This document shows, in pieces, positions 1 through 5,956 of a DNA stretch of 5,956 nt. The position numbers and the translations under genes are program-made. Source of the DNA: Deltaproteobacteria bacterium (GTDB lineage: Bacteria; Desulfobacterota; Desulfuromonadia; Desulfuromonadales; BM103). Below the pieces are notes generated by a model. It did no database searches. It saw only the letters and a program-made list of their open reading frames with translations, and was not told the origin of the DNA. Numbering within the stretch: position 1 is the stretch's first letter; the number at the start of each line of letters is the position of its first letter. Location: the NCBI GenBank assembly GCA_006226895.1, contig SBFN01000207.1:1-5956 (forward strand), given 5' to 3'.

Positions 1-387
1 TATGGAGAGGCTTCGTTCCGTAGTACGGACCCTCAACAGAAGGCCCGGTTCTTTACTGAGCATGAAGGGAAGTGGCGTGTTAAAGACGAGGTCCGGAGCC
101 TGGTCTCAATCAGTCATCTAAATCTCTTTGATTCGTCACGGATTGCCCTTTTGGGTAAGATGGATCTTATCTTCTGCCGGAACGTTATTATCTACTTTGA
201 TCAGGCCGGTAAGAAGAGTGTCATTGAAAACTTTTTTCAACGTCTTGTCCCTGATGGCTTCCTGCTGTTGGGGCATTCAGAATCCTTAATCAATCTCAGC
301 ACCTCTTTTCAACTGCGACATTTTCAGCATGACATGGTTTATCAGAAGCCTCTGACCTCTATTCAAAGTGGCGGGGGATTGTTATGA
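1..387 (+). CDS. cheR: Chemotaxis protein methyltransferase CheR, C-terminal part
   Basis: CheR transfers methyl groups from S-adenosylmethionine to glutamates of methyl-accepting chemotaxis receptors in the cytoplasm and works against CheB during adaptation. The reading frame is open from base 1 and ends at TGA 385-387, so 128 C-terminal residues are visible and the start lies outside the window. In this fragment I see SFR at residues 5-7, the VRSLV and NL elements at 31-42, and the family signature [14 protein letters not shown] at 54-67, followed by the LLLGHSESL motif typical of the end of the Rossmann-like SAM-binding domain. No break is seen. An internal TTG at 151 is not a credible start because the homology continues upstream of it. 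The stop overlaps the cheB start in an ATGA arrangement, which suggests translational coupling and joint regulation with cheB. Confidence 0.95.
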   Translation, partial: YGEASFRSTDPQQKARFFTEHEGKWRVKDEVRSLVSISHLNLFDSSRIALLGKMDLIFCRNVIIYFDQAGKKSVIENFFQRLVPDGFLLLGHSESLINLSTSFQLRHFQHDMVYQKPLTSIQSGGGLL

Positions 388-1458
388 CCTCCGCTAAAGT
401 CAGAGTACTGGTTATCGACGATTCGGCATTTAATCGTCGCAGCATTGTGAAGATGCTCGAATCGCTACCTAATGTTGAAGTCATCGGCTACGCCTGCGAT
501 GGTGAGGATGGTCTGCGCAAGGTGATTGATCTGCGCCCTGATTTGATCACCCTTGATCTCGAAATGCCTCGTTACACTGCTGCGTATTGTTATGCAGAAA
601 CAGCCCACGCCGATCATCGTAGTCTCCTCGCGTTCTGATGATGGTAATGTTTTTAAGGCCCTTGAGCTTGGTGCCGTTGAATTTGTTCCCAAGCCTTCTT
701 CGAAGGTATCGCCCATCCTGATGGATATTCGCGAGGAGCTCCTGGAAAAAGTTCGTGAAGTGACGTCTGCTAATCTCAGCAATGTTATGGCCCACGGTAA
801 TGCCGCCAGTCAGCTGAAGCGCGTACCCGCCCCCACACGCCAACCACGGCAGGACGTTGTCTCTGATGAGGTCGCACAGGATTACCGAATGGTTGTTATC
901 GGTTCGTCGACTGGCGGACCGCCGGCCCTGCAGAACATCTTTTCTGCGATCACCGATGAAATCCCCGTGGCCTTTGCCGTTGCTCAACATATGCCGCCAG
1001 GTTTTACGCGTGCTTTCGCTGAACGACTGAACCGCTTCTGTGTGTTGTCTATAAAGGAAGCTGAGAATGGTGACATTGTCCGGCCAGGGCAGGTTCTGAT
1101 TGCGCCCGGTGGAAAGAATCTTGAGCTGTTTCAAAAGGGATCCAATGTCATTGCCAAAGTTTCTGATCCTAAGGGCCATCAGCGATATCTGCCATCTGTA
1201 GACACCCTTTTTTCGAGCGCCGCATCTATTTACGAGAAGCGATTGCTCGGAGTGGTCCTGACCGGCATGGGCAACGATGGCCGTATGGGCGTTCACACCA
1301 TCAACAGTCATGGTGGCCGTGTGCTTGCTGAAGCCGAAGAAAGTTGTGTTGTTTTCGGTATGCCGAAGGAGGCAATCGCAACCGGGTTAGTTGACCGAAT
1401 CGTTCCTCTCCCCCTGGTATGCAGAGAAATCCTTAAAGAGTGCGGTTACGACAGATGA
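384..1458 (+). pseudogene. cheB: Chemotaxis methylesterase/deamidase CheB, frameshifted in the receiver domain
   Basis: CheB removes receptor methyl groups and deamidates receptor glutamines; phosphorylation of its receiver by CheA activates it. The start is ATG 384, preceded by GGGGGA (373-378). The first frame gives a receiver with the acidic pair D12/D13 and phospho-acceptor D58 (codon 555-557), followed by EMPR, then 21 unrelated residues to TGA 636-638. From about 574 CheB continues in another frame to TGA 1456-1458. Frame-restored numbering gives receiver S85 and K107, a linker, then the methylesterase domain with S179 in SSTGG, H206 in QHMPPG and D302 in GMGNDG. Ser-His and His-Asp spacings nearly match E. 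coli CheB (S164, H190, D286). Between R63 and T68 the expected Met-Asp-Gly and one hydrophobic residue are absent, so 11 nt appear deleted; the restored protein would be 361 residues, close to normal. Both halves are otherwise well conserved, so the break is recent or an assembly error. Confidence 0.9.
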
Positions 1459-1571
1459 TCTGAAATACAGTGTTTATGCGCCATGATAGCATTATTAACG
1501 CTGGATATTTTTACGCAGGATTGTTATTATTCCGTGATTTTGGTTGGGCATAACAGACGAGGAGCTTGTGC
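1459..1571 (+). other. 113-nt spacer between cheB and the GAF gene
   Basis: This spacer is more AT-rich than its flanks. TATTAT at 1525-1530 could serve as a -10 element, but I see no convincing -35 box at the right distance, and no sigma-54 or FliA-type consensus. An imperfect symmetry around 1488-1502 is too weak to call a terminator. The length leaves room for a promoter that would express the GAF gene, cheY and infA separately from cheR-cheB, but the sequence does not prove one. Confidence 0.3.
1559..1564 (+). promoter_or_regulatory. Ribosome binding site that fixes the GAF gene start
   Basis: GAGGAG lies 7 nt before ATG 1572. The in-frame TTG at 1566 would leave only 1 nt between this site and the start, so ATG 1572 is the better choice. 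Confidence 0.8.
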
Positions 1572-2402
1572 ATGAGTCATCATGACGAAGAAAATGACGC
1601 CGCAGGGCGTGCAGATGAATTTCTGCAGGTTTTCAAAAAAGGAGCCGAGTTCACTCAGGACCTTCTGAAGGAGAACGAACGTCTTCGCTTTCGCGTTGTC
1701 AAACTGGAGGAAACCCTCAAGGACAAGGGCCATGAAATTGTTGCTGATGGACCGGAAGCTCTGGAGCTGAAAAAGAAAATATTAGAACTTGAGCAGGAAA
1801 AGGAAGAGATCCTGGGCCAGATCAAGGTGGTCGAGGAGGAGAATCAGAATTTTGCAAATCGTTACGTTGAGATTGAAGAAGAGAACAATATGCTTGCCAA
1901 TCTCTACATCGCTTCCTACCAATTGCATTCAACCCTCGATTTCAAAGAAGTTCTTAAAATTATACAAGAAATTGTCATTAACCTGATCGGCGCCGAAGAA
2001 TTTGGTGTGCTTCTGCTTGATGAGAAGACAAATCTTCTTGAGCCTGTGGCCAGCGAGGGGATCGAAACCTCGGCCATGCCTTCCATATCCGTAGGTTCTG
2101 GTATTATCGGTGAGTCTGTCGGTTCTGGCGAAAACTATTTTATTGAGTCGATGCAAGGTTATGAGCGTGATCTCCACAAGCCTATTGTTTGTATCCCTCT
2201 TAAAATAAAGGAACATGTCATTGGTGTGATTGCCATCTACAAGCTGTTTGAGCAGAAGGATGAGTTTACCAATGTGGACTATGAACTTTTCACCCTGTTG
2301 GCCGGACATGCCGCCACGGCAGTTTTCTCGTCTCGGATGTATTCCGATTCAGAGAGAAAATTGTCGACTATCCAGGGTTTTATCGATTTGTTGACCAAGT
2401 AG
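1572..2402 (+). CDS. Coiled-coil and GAF domain protein in the chemotaxis cluster
   Basis: This is a cytoplasmic protein of 276 residues with no signal peptide and no membrane segment. Residues 1-27 are polar and acidic. Residues 28-113 are rich in Glu, Lys and Leu, with heptad-like patterns such as LLKENERLRFRV and ILELEQEKEEI, and should form a coiled coil with a likely break near GP at 60-61. From about 118 to 263 the sequence fits a GAF domain: the helix LHSTLDFKEVLKII, the strand FGVLLLDE, a central GSGIIGESV segment, and the terminal CIPLKIKEHVIGVIAIYK strands. A short helix closes the protein. GAF domains bind small ligands or act as dimer modules, but no ligand can be read from this sequence. 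There is no kinase, cyclase, GGDEF or HD output domain, so it may be a scaffold or sensor for a partner, perhaps the adjacent CheY or the chemotaxis array; that is inference. TAG 2400-2402 ends it 14 nt before cheY. Confidence 0.85.
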   Translation: MSHHDEENDAAGRADEFLQVFKKGAEFTQDLLKENERLRFRVVKLEETLKDKGHEIVADGPEALELKKKILELEQEKEEILGQIKVVEEENQNFANRYVEIEEENNMLANLYIASYQLHSTLDFKEVLKIIQEIVINLIGAEEFGVLLLDEKTNLLEPVASEGIETSAMPSISVGSGIIGESVGSGENYFIESMQGYERDLHKPIVCIPLKIKEHVIGVIAIYKLFEQKDEFTNVDYELFTLLAGHAATAVFSSRMYSDSERKLSTIQGFIDLLTK

Positions 2403-2416
2403 ACGGGAGAGATTCT

Positions 2417-2791
2417 ATGACTGGCTATAAAGTTCTTGTTGTTGAAGACTCGCCCACAATGCGGCAGTTGATAGTGTTCGCGCTGAAACGAATTCGTGGT
2501 TTCCAGATCGTTGAAGCCAATGACGGTGTGGATGGCCTTAAAAAACTGAGTGCGGAAAAATTTGACCTTATCCTGACAGACATCAACATGCCTATTATGG
2601 ATGGCCTGAAGCTTGTCAGTATGGTTCGCAACGATCCAAACTACAAAGAGACCCCTATTATCGTCATCACCACGGAAGGGGCGACGGAAGATCGTGAAAG
2701 AGCTTTGGCCCTGGGTGCCAATGAATATATCACCAAGCCGATCCAGACCATGAAGATCCTGGAAACGGTAAAAAAATTAATGAGTGTTTGA
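2417..2791 (+). CDS. cheY: CheY-type single-domain response regulator
   Basis: This 124-residue stand-alone receiver takes a phosphoryl group from CheA and passes the chemotaxis signal to the flagellar motor or another output. All key receiver residues are present: acidic pair E10/D11, phospho-acceptor D55 in LTDINMP, MDG at 61-63, the switch threonine T85, the aromatic switch Y104 and K107 in the ITKP motif. T85, Y104 and K107 correspond to E. coli CheY T87, Y106 and K109 with a constant offset of two. There is no output domain. GGGAGA at 2405-2410 sits 6 nt before the ATG. The 14-nt gap to the GAF gene suggests cotranscription. Its place in the che cluster favours a real CheY, although single-domain receivers with other partners (for example in type IV pilus motility) look similar. 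Confidence 0.9.
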   Translation: MTGYKVLVVEDSPTMRQLIVFALKRIRGFQIVEANDGVDGLKKLSAEKFDLILTDINMPIMDGLKLVSMVRNDPNYKETPIIVITTEGATEDRERALALGANEYITKPIQTMKILETVKKLMSV

Positions 2792-2813
2792 ACCTCATCT
2801 AACCTGTAAAATC

Positions 2814-2818
2814 GGAGG
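2814..2818 (+). promoter_or_regulatory. Strong ribosome binding site for the TTG start of infA
   Basis: GGAGG lies 5 nt before TTG 2824. No ATG or GTG in frame offers a better start, and starting at TTG gives exactly the usual 72-residue IF-1. Confidence 0.8.
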
Positions 2819-2823
2819 CTGGT

Positions 2824-3042
2824 TTGTCAAAAGAAGAAGCAATTGAAGTTGAAGGTAGTGTTATCGAGCCCTTGCCAAACGCGATGTTCAAGGTCGAGCT
2901 TGATAACGGGCATGTTGTCCTGGCACATATTTCCGGAAAAATGCGTAAATATTACATCCGTATCCTGCCCGGTGATCGTGTAACAGTGGAACTTTCGCCC
3001 TACGACCTCAGCCGTGGTCGCATCACCTATCGCGCCAAATAA
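2824..3042 (+). CDS. infA: Translation initiation factor IF-1
   Basis: IF-1 binds the A site of the 30S subunit and works with IF-2 and IF-3 in forming the initiation complex. The 72-residue product has the same length as E. coli IF-1 and shares its hallmarks: [17 protein letters not shown], then [25 protein letters not shown] and [11 protein letters not shown]. Together these form the single OB-fold (S1-like RNA-binding) domain. The start is TTG with a strong GGAGG, chosen because it gives the canonical N-terminus ([11 protein letters not shown]). The gene begins 32 nt after cheY with no visible terminator between them, so it is probably transcribed with the chemotaxis genes, perhaps also from a promoter inside cheY. 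This is an unusual setting, since infA more often sits near ribosomal protein genes or other translation genes. Whether the genome has a second infA cannot be seen here. Confidence 0.97.
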   Translation: MSKEEAIEVEGSVIEPLPNAMFKVELDNGHVVLAHISGKMRKYYIRILPGDRVTVELSPYDLSRGRITYRAK

Positions 3043-3054
3043 TTCCTTTGAATG

Positions 3055-3091
3055 ACGGCCGCAGCCGTTGTTCAGGATGATGGCCGATCCT
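3055..3091 (+). other. Two small potential hairpins after infA
   Basis: ACGGC (3055-3059) can pair with GCCGT (3064-3068) over a CGCA loop. AGGAT (3074-3078) can pair with ATCCT (3087-3091) over an 8-nt loop, followed by TTTG. Neither has a good U-tract. They may stabilise the 3' end of the infA transcript or be chance; five-base stems are weak evidence. Confidence 0.3.
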
Positions 3092-3105
3092 TTGCCCATG
3101 ATAAC

Positions 3106-3125
3106 AGCCGGCTTACGCCGGTTTT
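3106..3125 (+). terminator. Rho-independent terminator after infA
   Basis: CCGGC (3108-3112) pairs with GCCGG (3117-3121) over a TTAC loop. G-T and A-T pairs (3107-3122, 3106-3123) extend the stem, and TTTT follows at 3122-3125. CATGA (3097-3101) and TCATG (3125-3129) form an outer inverted repeat. The U-tract is short, so termination may be incomplete. Its place after infA and before leuS suits the end of the chemotaxis-infA transcript. Confidence 0.6.
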
Positions 3126-3135
3126 CATGTTTAGG

Positions 3136-3167
3136 GTCGTGAACATGGGTGAAGTGCCGCTCACGAC
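3136..3167 (+). repeat. Seven-base inverted repeat upstream of leuS
   Basis: GTCGTGA (3136-3142) is an exact reverse complement of TCACGAC (3161-3167), with an 18-nt loop. The TCAC arm can instead pair with the nearer GTGA (3149-3152), so two exclusive structures are possible. GACTAGTC at 3165-3172 is a perfect 8-base palindrome overlapping the right arm. The element could be an operator or part of a leuS leader; its function is unknown. I see no T-box sequence. Confidence 0.4.
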
Positions 3168-3285
3168 TAGTCTAAAGCTCCCCCTATGGAGGCAGTATGC
3201 AGGAACGTTACAACCCCTTGGATTTAGAGATCGCCTGGCAGAAGCAGTGGGCAGAAACCAAGCCCTGGGCCGTGTCCGAGGATGA
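3145..3285 (+). other. Leu-codon-rich upstream reading frame overlapping leuS (tentative)
   Basis: An ATG at 3145 has AGGG at 3133-3136, 8 nt upstream, and opens a 46-codon frame that runs past the leuS start in a different frame and stops at 3283-3285. Between 3160 and 3186, four of nine codons specify leucine (CTC, CTA, CTC, CTA), immediately before the leuS ribosome binding site. If translated, ribosomes would slow there when leucyl-tRNA is scarce. The overlapping part is an ordinary shadow of leuS, and nothing proves translation. It has no recognised relatives that I can name. Confidence 0.15.
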
Positions 3286-5758
3286 CAGTAAACCGAAATA
3301 TTATCTGCTGGAAATGTTCCCTTATCCCTCCGGTCGTATTCATATGGGGCACGTACGCAATTACTCGATCGGTGATGTTGTTGCCCGTTTCAAGCGTTTG
3401 CAGGGTTATAACGTACTGCACCCGATGGGTTGGGATGCTTTTGGTATGCCTGCTGAAAATGCGGCTATCCAGCATGGAACGCATCCTGCGAAGTGGACCC
3501 GGGAGAATATCGCCAACATGCGCACCCAGCTCAAGCGCATGGGACTTTCCTATGACTGGGATCGGGAGTTGGCGACCTGCGAGCCTGACTATTATCGTTG
3601 GGAGCAGCTGATCTTCCTGAAGATGATGGAGAAGGGGCTGGCGTACAAGAAAAGTGCCGCTGTCAACTGGTGCCCGGAATGCGAGACGGTGCTCGCCAAT
3701 GAGCAGGTAGAGGAAGAATGTTGCTGGCGCTGCGAGAATAAGGTTGAAGAGAAGGAGCTGGATCAGTGGTTCTTCCGCATCACCAACTACGCTGAAGAGC
3801 TTCTTGAATGTACCCAGAGTATGCCTGGATGGCCTGATTCAGTCTTGACCATGCAGCGCAACTGGATCGGCAAGAGCACCGGTTGTGAGATCGACTTTAC
3901 CGTTGAGGGTCAAGACCATGCCGTACGGGTCTTTACGACCCGCCCCGATACGCTCTTTGGTGCAACGTTTATGAGCCTTGCCCCGGAGCATCCTCTCGCT
4001 CAGGAGTTAACGGCCGAAGACCGGCGTCAGGATGTTGAAGCTTTCATCAAGAAGGTGCAGGGTGTCGAGCAGACACAACGAACCAGCGATGATTATGAAA
4101 AAGAGGGTGTCTTCACCGGGTCTTACTGCATTAACCCTGTAAATGGCGCAAAGATGCCGATCTTTCTGGCAAATTTTGTTTTGATGGGGTATGGCACGGG
4201 GGCTGTTATGGCGGTGCCGACTCACGATCAGCGTGATTTCGATTTTGCCCGCAAGTATGACCTGCCGATGCAGGTTGTAATTCAGCCCGAAGGTGAAGTG
4301 CTCGAGCCTGCTTCGATGGAGGCTGCCTGGGAAGGGCCTGGCACGATGGTCAACTCGGGCCAGTTTGACGGACTTGATAATCAAACGGGTAAAGAGAAAG
4401 TTTCTGATTACCTGGAATCACAAGAGCTGGGCCAGAAATCGGTGAATTATCGGATTCGCGATTGGCTGGTTTCCAGACAGCGCTATTGGGGCACGCCGAT
4501 ACCGGTGATTTACTGCGACAGTTGTGGCGCCGTTCCGGTTCCCGAACAGGACCTGCCGGTCACCTTGCCCACTGATATTGAGTTCTCCGGCGAGGGCGGC
4601 AGCCCCCTGGCAAAGCTTGATTCCTTCGTCAACGCCCCCTGTCCGAAATGCGCAGCCCCTGCAAAACGTGAAACGGATACTTTTGACACCTTTGTTGAAA
4701 GTTCCTGGTATTTCCTGCGTTATGCCAGTCCTCATAGTGAAAGCTCGCCCGTCGACAAGGCTGCCGTTGATTACTGGCTTCCTGCTGATCAGTATATTGG
4801 TGGCGTGGAGCATGCAGTCATGCACCTTCTCTATGCACGTTTCTGGACCAAGGTCATGCGTGATCTCGGCATGGTGTCCATTGACGAGCCTTTCGAGAAT
4901 CTGCTCACCCAGGGCATGGTCTGTAAGGAAACGACCTCCTGCCCAGAACATGGCTGGCTCTATCCCGAAGAGATAGAAAACGGTTGCTGCTCGCGTTGCA
5001 AAGTGGAGGTTGTGGCCGGACGCAATGAGAAGATGAGCAAGTCGAAAAAGAATGTTATCGACCCCGATGGTTTGATTAACCGCTACGGGGCAGATACGGC
5101 AAGACTCTTCACCCTGTTTGCTTCTCCTCCCGAGAAAGATCTCGAGTGGAACGAGCAGGGGGTGGAAGGTTGTTTCCGCTTCCTCAATCGTGTCTGGCGT
5201 CTGGTCAGTGAGAACCTGTCCATTATCGATGGCGCAGGCACCCTGGATGTCGAAAAACTGCAACCTTCGGCGAAAGATTTGCGTCGCCAGGTGCATCGCA
5301 CGATTAAAAAAGTAACCGAGGATGTTGACGGCAGCTTCCATTTTAATACTGCGATAGCTGCAGTTATGGAGCTGGTGAATGGCATTACGGCCTTTGCAGA
5401 GAAAGAGGCTTCACCGGAGGTACTGCGTGAGGCGGTCGAAACGGTGGTTCGATTGTTGTCACCCTTCGTGCCGCATATTTGTGAGGAGCTGTGGAAGCAC
5501 CTTGGCTATGAGGACTCCCTTGAGACGTTCGGTTGGCCGGTCTGGGATGAGAAGGCTCTGGTTGCTGAAACGCTTCTGATTGTGGTTCAGGTCAACGGTA
5601 AAGTTCGCGGTAAGGTCACTGTTCCCGTTGACGCCGCTAAAGAGGCTGTTGAGAGCGCTGCTTTGGCTGATCCTAATGTTGCCCGTTTCCTGGAGGGTAA
5701 AACCCTTCGCAAGGTGATCGTTGTGCCTGGCCGCCTTGTTAACGTCGTCGCAGGATAA
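3197..5758 (+). CDS. leuS: Leucyl-tRNA synthetase
   Basis: This class I synthetase activates leucine with ATP and charges tRNA-Leu in the cytoplasm. The 853-residue length is typical of bacterial LeuRS. The HIGH signature is H49-M-G-H52 and the KMSKS loop is 612-616. The inserted CP1 editing domain shows TTRPDT at 247-252 and [15 protein letters not shown] with D344, the counterpart of the editing Asp D345 in E. coli, so hydrolysis of mischarged tRNA should be intact. Cys modules lie at C159/C162 with C176/C179, C440/C443 with C482/C485, and C576/C582 with C598/C601 just before KMSKS; all look like zinc-ribbon knuckles. The C-terminus ([13 protein letters not shown] to [10 protein letters not shown]) is the usual tRNA-contacting domain. 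The ATG start has GGAGG (3188-3192) 4 nt upstream. A weak CTCC/GGAG pairing (3178-3181 with 3188-3191) could partly hide this site. It stands 5 nt before lptE, so the two are an operon. Confidence 0.98.
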   Translation: MQERYNPLDLEIAWQKQWAETKPWAVSEDDSKPKYYLLEMFPYPSGRIHMGHVRNYSIGDVVARFKRLQGYNVLHPMGWDAFGMPAENAAIQHGTHPAKWTRENIANMRTQLKRMGLSYDWDRELATCEPDYYRWEQLIFLKMMEKGLAYKKSAAVNWCPECETVLANEQVEEECCWRCENKVEEKELDQWFFRITNYAEELLECTQSMPGWPDSVLTMQRNWIGKSTGCEIDFTVEGQDHAVRVFTTRPDTLFGATFMSLAPEHPLAQELTAEDRRQDVEAFIKKVQGVEQTQRTSDDYEKEGVFTGSYCINPVNGAKMPIFLANFVLMGYGTGAVMAVPTHDQRDFDFARKYDLPMQVVIQPEGEVLEPASMEAAWEGPGTMVNSGQFDGLDNQTGKEKVSDYLESQELGQKSVNYRIRDWLVSRQRYWGTPIPVIYCDSCGAVPVPEQDLPVTLPTDIEFSGEGGSPLAKLDSFVNAPCPKCAAPAKRETDTFDTFVESSWYFLRYASPHSESSPVDKAAVDYWLPADQYIGGVEHAVMHLLYARFWTKVMRDLGMVSIDEPFENLLTQGMVCKETTSCPEHGWLYPEEIENGCCSRCKVEVVAGRNEKMSKSKKNVIDPDGLINRYGADTARLFTLFASPPEKDLEWNEQGVEGCFRFLNRVWRLVSENLSIIDGAGTLDVEKLQPSAKDLRRQVHRTIKKVTEDVDGSFHFNTAIAAVMELVNGITAFAEKEASPEVLREAVETVVRLLSPFVPHICEELWKHLGYEDSLETFGWPVWDEKALVAETLLIVVQVNGKVRGKVTVPVDAAKEAVESAALADPNVARFLEGKTLRKVIVVPGRLVNVVAG

Positions 5759-5763
5759 AGCTT

Positions 5764-5956
5764 ATGCGTTTAATGGCAATCTTCTTCGTTCTGGTTATTG
5801 CAGGATGCGGTTATCATGTCCCTGGGTCTTCCGATACCTGGGTCGGTGGTGATGCTCGTACTCTCTACGTTCAGCTTTTCGATAATCAGACAGTCGAGCC
5901 TTATCTTGAAAACTATATGACCGACGCGTTGATAGCAGAGCTATCCAAATCACGGT
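5764..5956 (+). CDS. lptE: LPS-assembly lipoprotein LptE, N-terminal part
   Basis: LptE is an outer-membrane lipoprotein that sits inside the LptD barrel and helps place lipopolysaccharide on the cell surface. Sixty-four codons are visible and the window edge cuts the gene. The N-terminus is a short lipoprotein signal: one Arg at residue 2, a hydrophobic stretch (LMAIFFVLVI) and the lipobox IAGC, with the lipidated Cys at residue 15. CGYH right after it, then LYVQLFDNQTVEPYLENYMTDAL, matches the LptE (rare lipoprotein B) pattern. The ATG at 5764 lies 5 nt after the leuS stop, with AGGA (5752-5755) inside the leuS end serving as ribosome binding site; a second ATG at 5773 would shorten the signal and is less likely. 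The leuS-lptE order matches that in E. coli, where holA follows, so a DNA polymerase III delta gene may lie beyond the edge. Confidence 0.85.
   Translation, partial: MRLMAIFFVLVIAGCGYHVPGSSDTWVGGDARTLYVQLFDNQTVEPYLENYMTDALIAELSKSR

Noticed and set aside
564..640. Programmed ribosomal frameshifting in cheB
   Set aside because: There is no slippery heptamer at the junction, and conserved codons are missing rather than merely out of frame, so recoding would not restore the MDG loop.
547..1311. 254-codon open frame on the minus strand opposite cheB
   Set aside because: It lies opposite strongly conserved CheB coding sequence and its translation shows no recognisable domain; it is a shadow of codon bias.
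1485..1515. Terminator between cheB and the GAF gene
   Set aside because: The inverted symmetry around 1488-1502 is imperfect and AT-rich, and no clear GC stem precedes the T-run at 1507-1512.
1566..1571. TTG 1566 as the start of the GAF protein
   Set aside because: It is only 1 nt from the GAGGAG site; ATG 1572 has proper spacing.
3126..3196. Standard sigma-70 promoter or T-box riboswitch for leuS
   Set aside because: No paired -35/-10 boxes with 16-18 nt spacing were found, and the conserved T-box sequence is absent.
4418..5341. 307-codon open frame on the minus strand opposite leuS
   Set aside because: It is antisense to conserved LeuRS motifs, including KMSKS, and its product has no family features.

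Overview
The window looks like a chromosomal segment of a Gram-negative, motile bacterium. The gene order (cheR-cheB, a GAF-domain protein, a single-domain cheY, infA, then leuS-lptE) and the protein sequences resemble Deltaproteobacteria of the Desulfuromonas/Geobacter type. That assignment rests on recall of family resemblance, not on a search. An outer-membrane LPS-assembly lipoprotein at the right edge confirms a Gram-negative envelope. All genes are on the + strand. No insertion sequence, tRNA, rRNA or CRISPR array is visible.

Left part (1-2791): the end of a chemotaxis operon. It holds the C-terminal 128 codons of the receptor methyltransferase CheR. An ATGA overlap leads into cheB, the receptor methylesterase/deamidase. 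After a 113-nt spacer comes a 276-residue coiled-coil plus GAF protein of unknown role, then 14 nt later a stand-alone CheY receiver. The most notable point is that cheB is broken. Its receiver domain is read in one frame up to the EMPR motif after the phospho-acceptor Asp, and the rest, including the intact Ser-His-Asp methylesterase domain, lies in another frame. The junction near 572-574 lacks the nearly invariant Met-Asp-Gly plus one further residue, which fits an 11-nt deletion.

Middle (2792-3196): infA (translation initiation factor IF-1, TTG start) follows cheY by 32 nt and is probably cotranscribed with the chemotaxis genes. A 154-nt gap follows with several small potential hairpins. 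One of them (3106-3125) looks like a Rho-independent terminator, so the chemotaxis-infA unit probably ends there. The last 70 nt before leuS hold a longer inverted repeat and a Leu-codon-rich short reading frame that runs into leuS in another frame, a speculative leader.

Right part (3197-5956): leuS, a complete 853-residue leucyl-tRNA synthetase with HMGH and KMSKS signatures, an editing domain and three four-Cys metal-binding-like modules. Five nt later comes lptE, cut by the window edge, whose product inserts LPS in the outer membrane together with LptD. The leuS-lptE pairing is also known from enterobacteria.

As a system, CheR and CheB set receptor methylation (adaptation) and CheY carries the signal to the motor or another output. 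The GAF protein is an unassigned companion. With CheB split, this cluster's adaptation would be impaired, or would rely on another CheB or on a separately translated methylesterase fragment.
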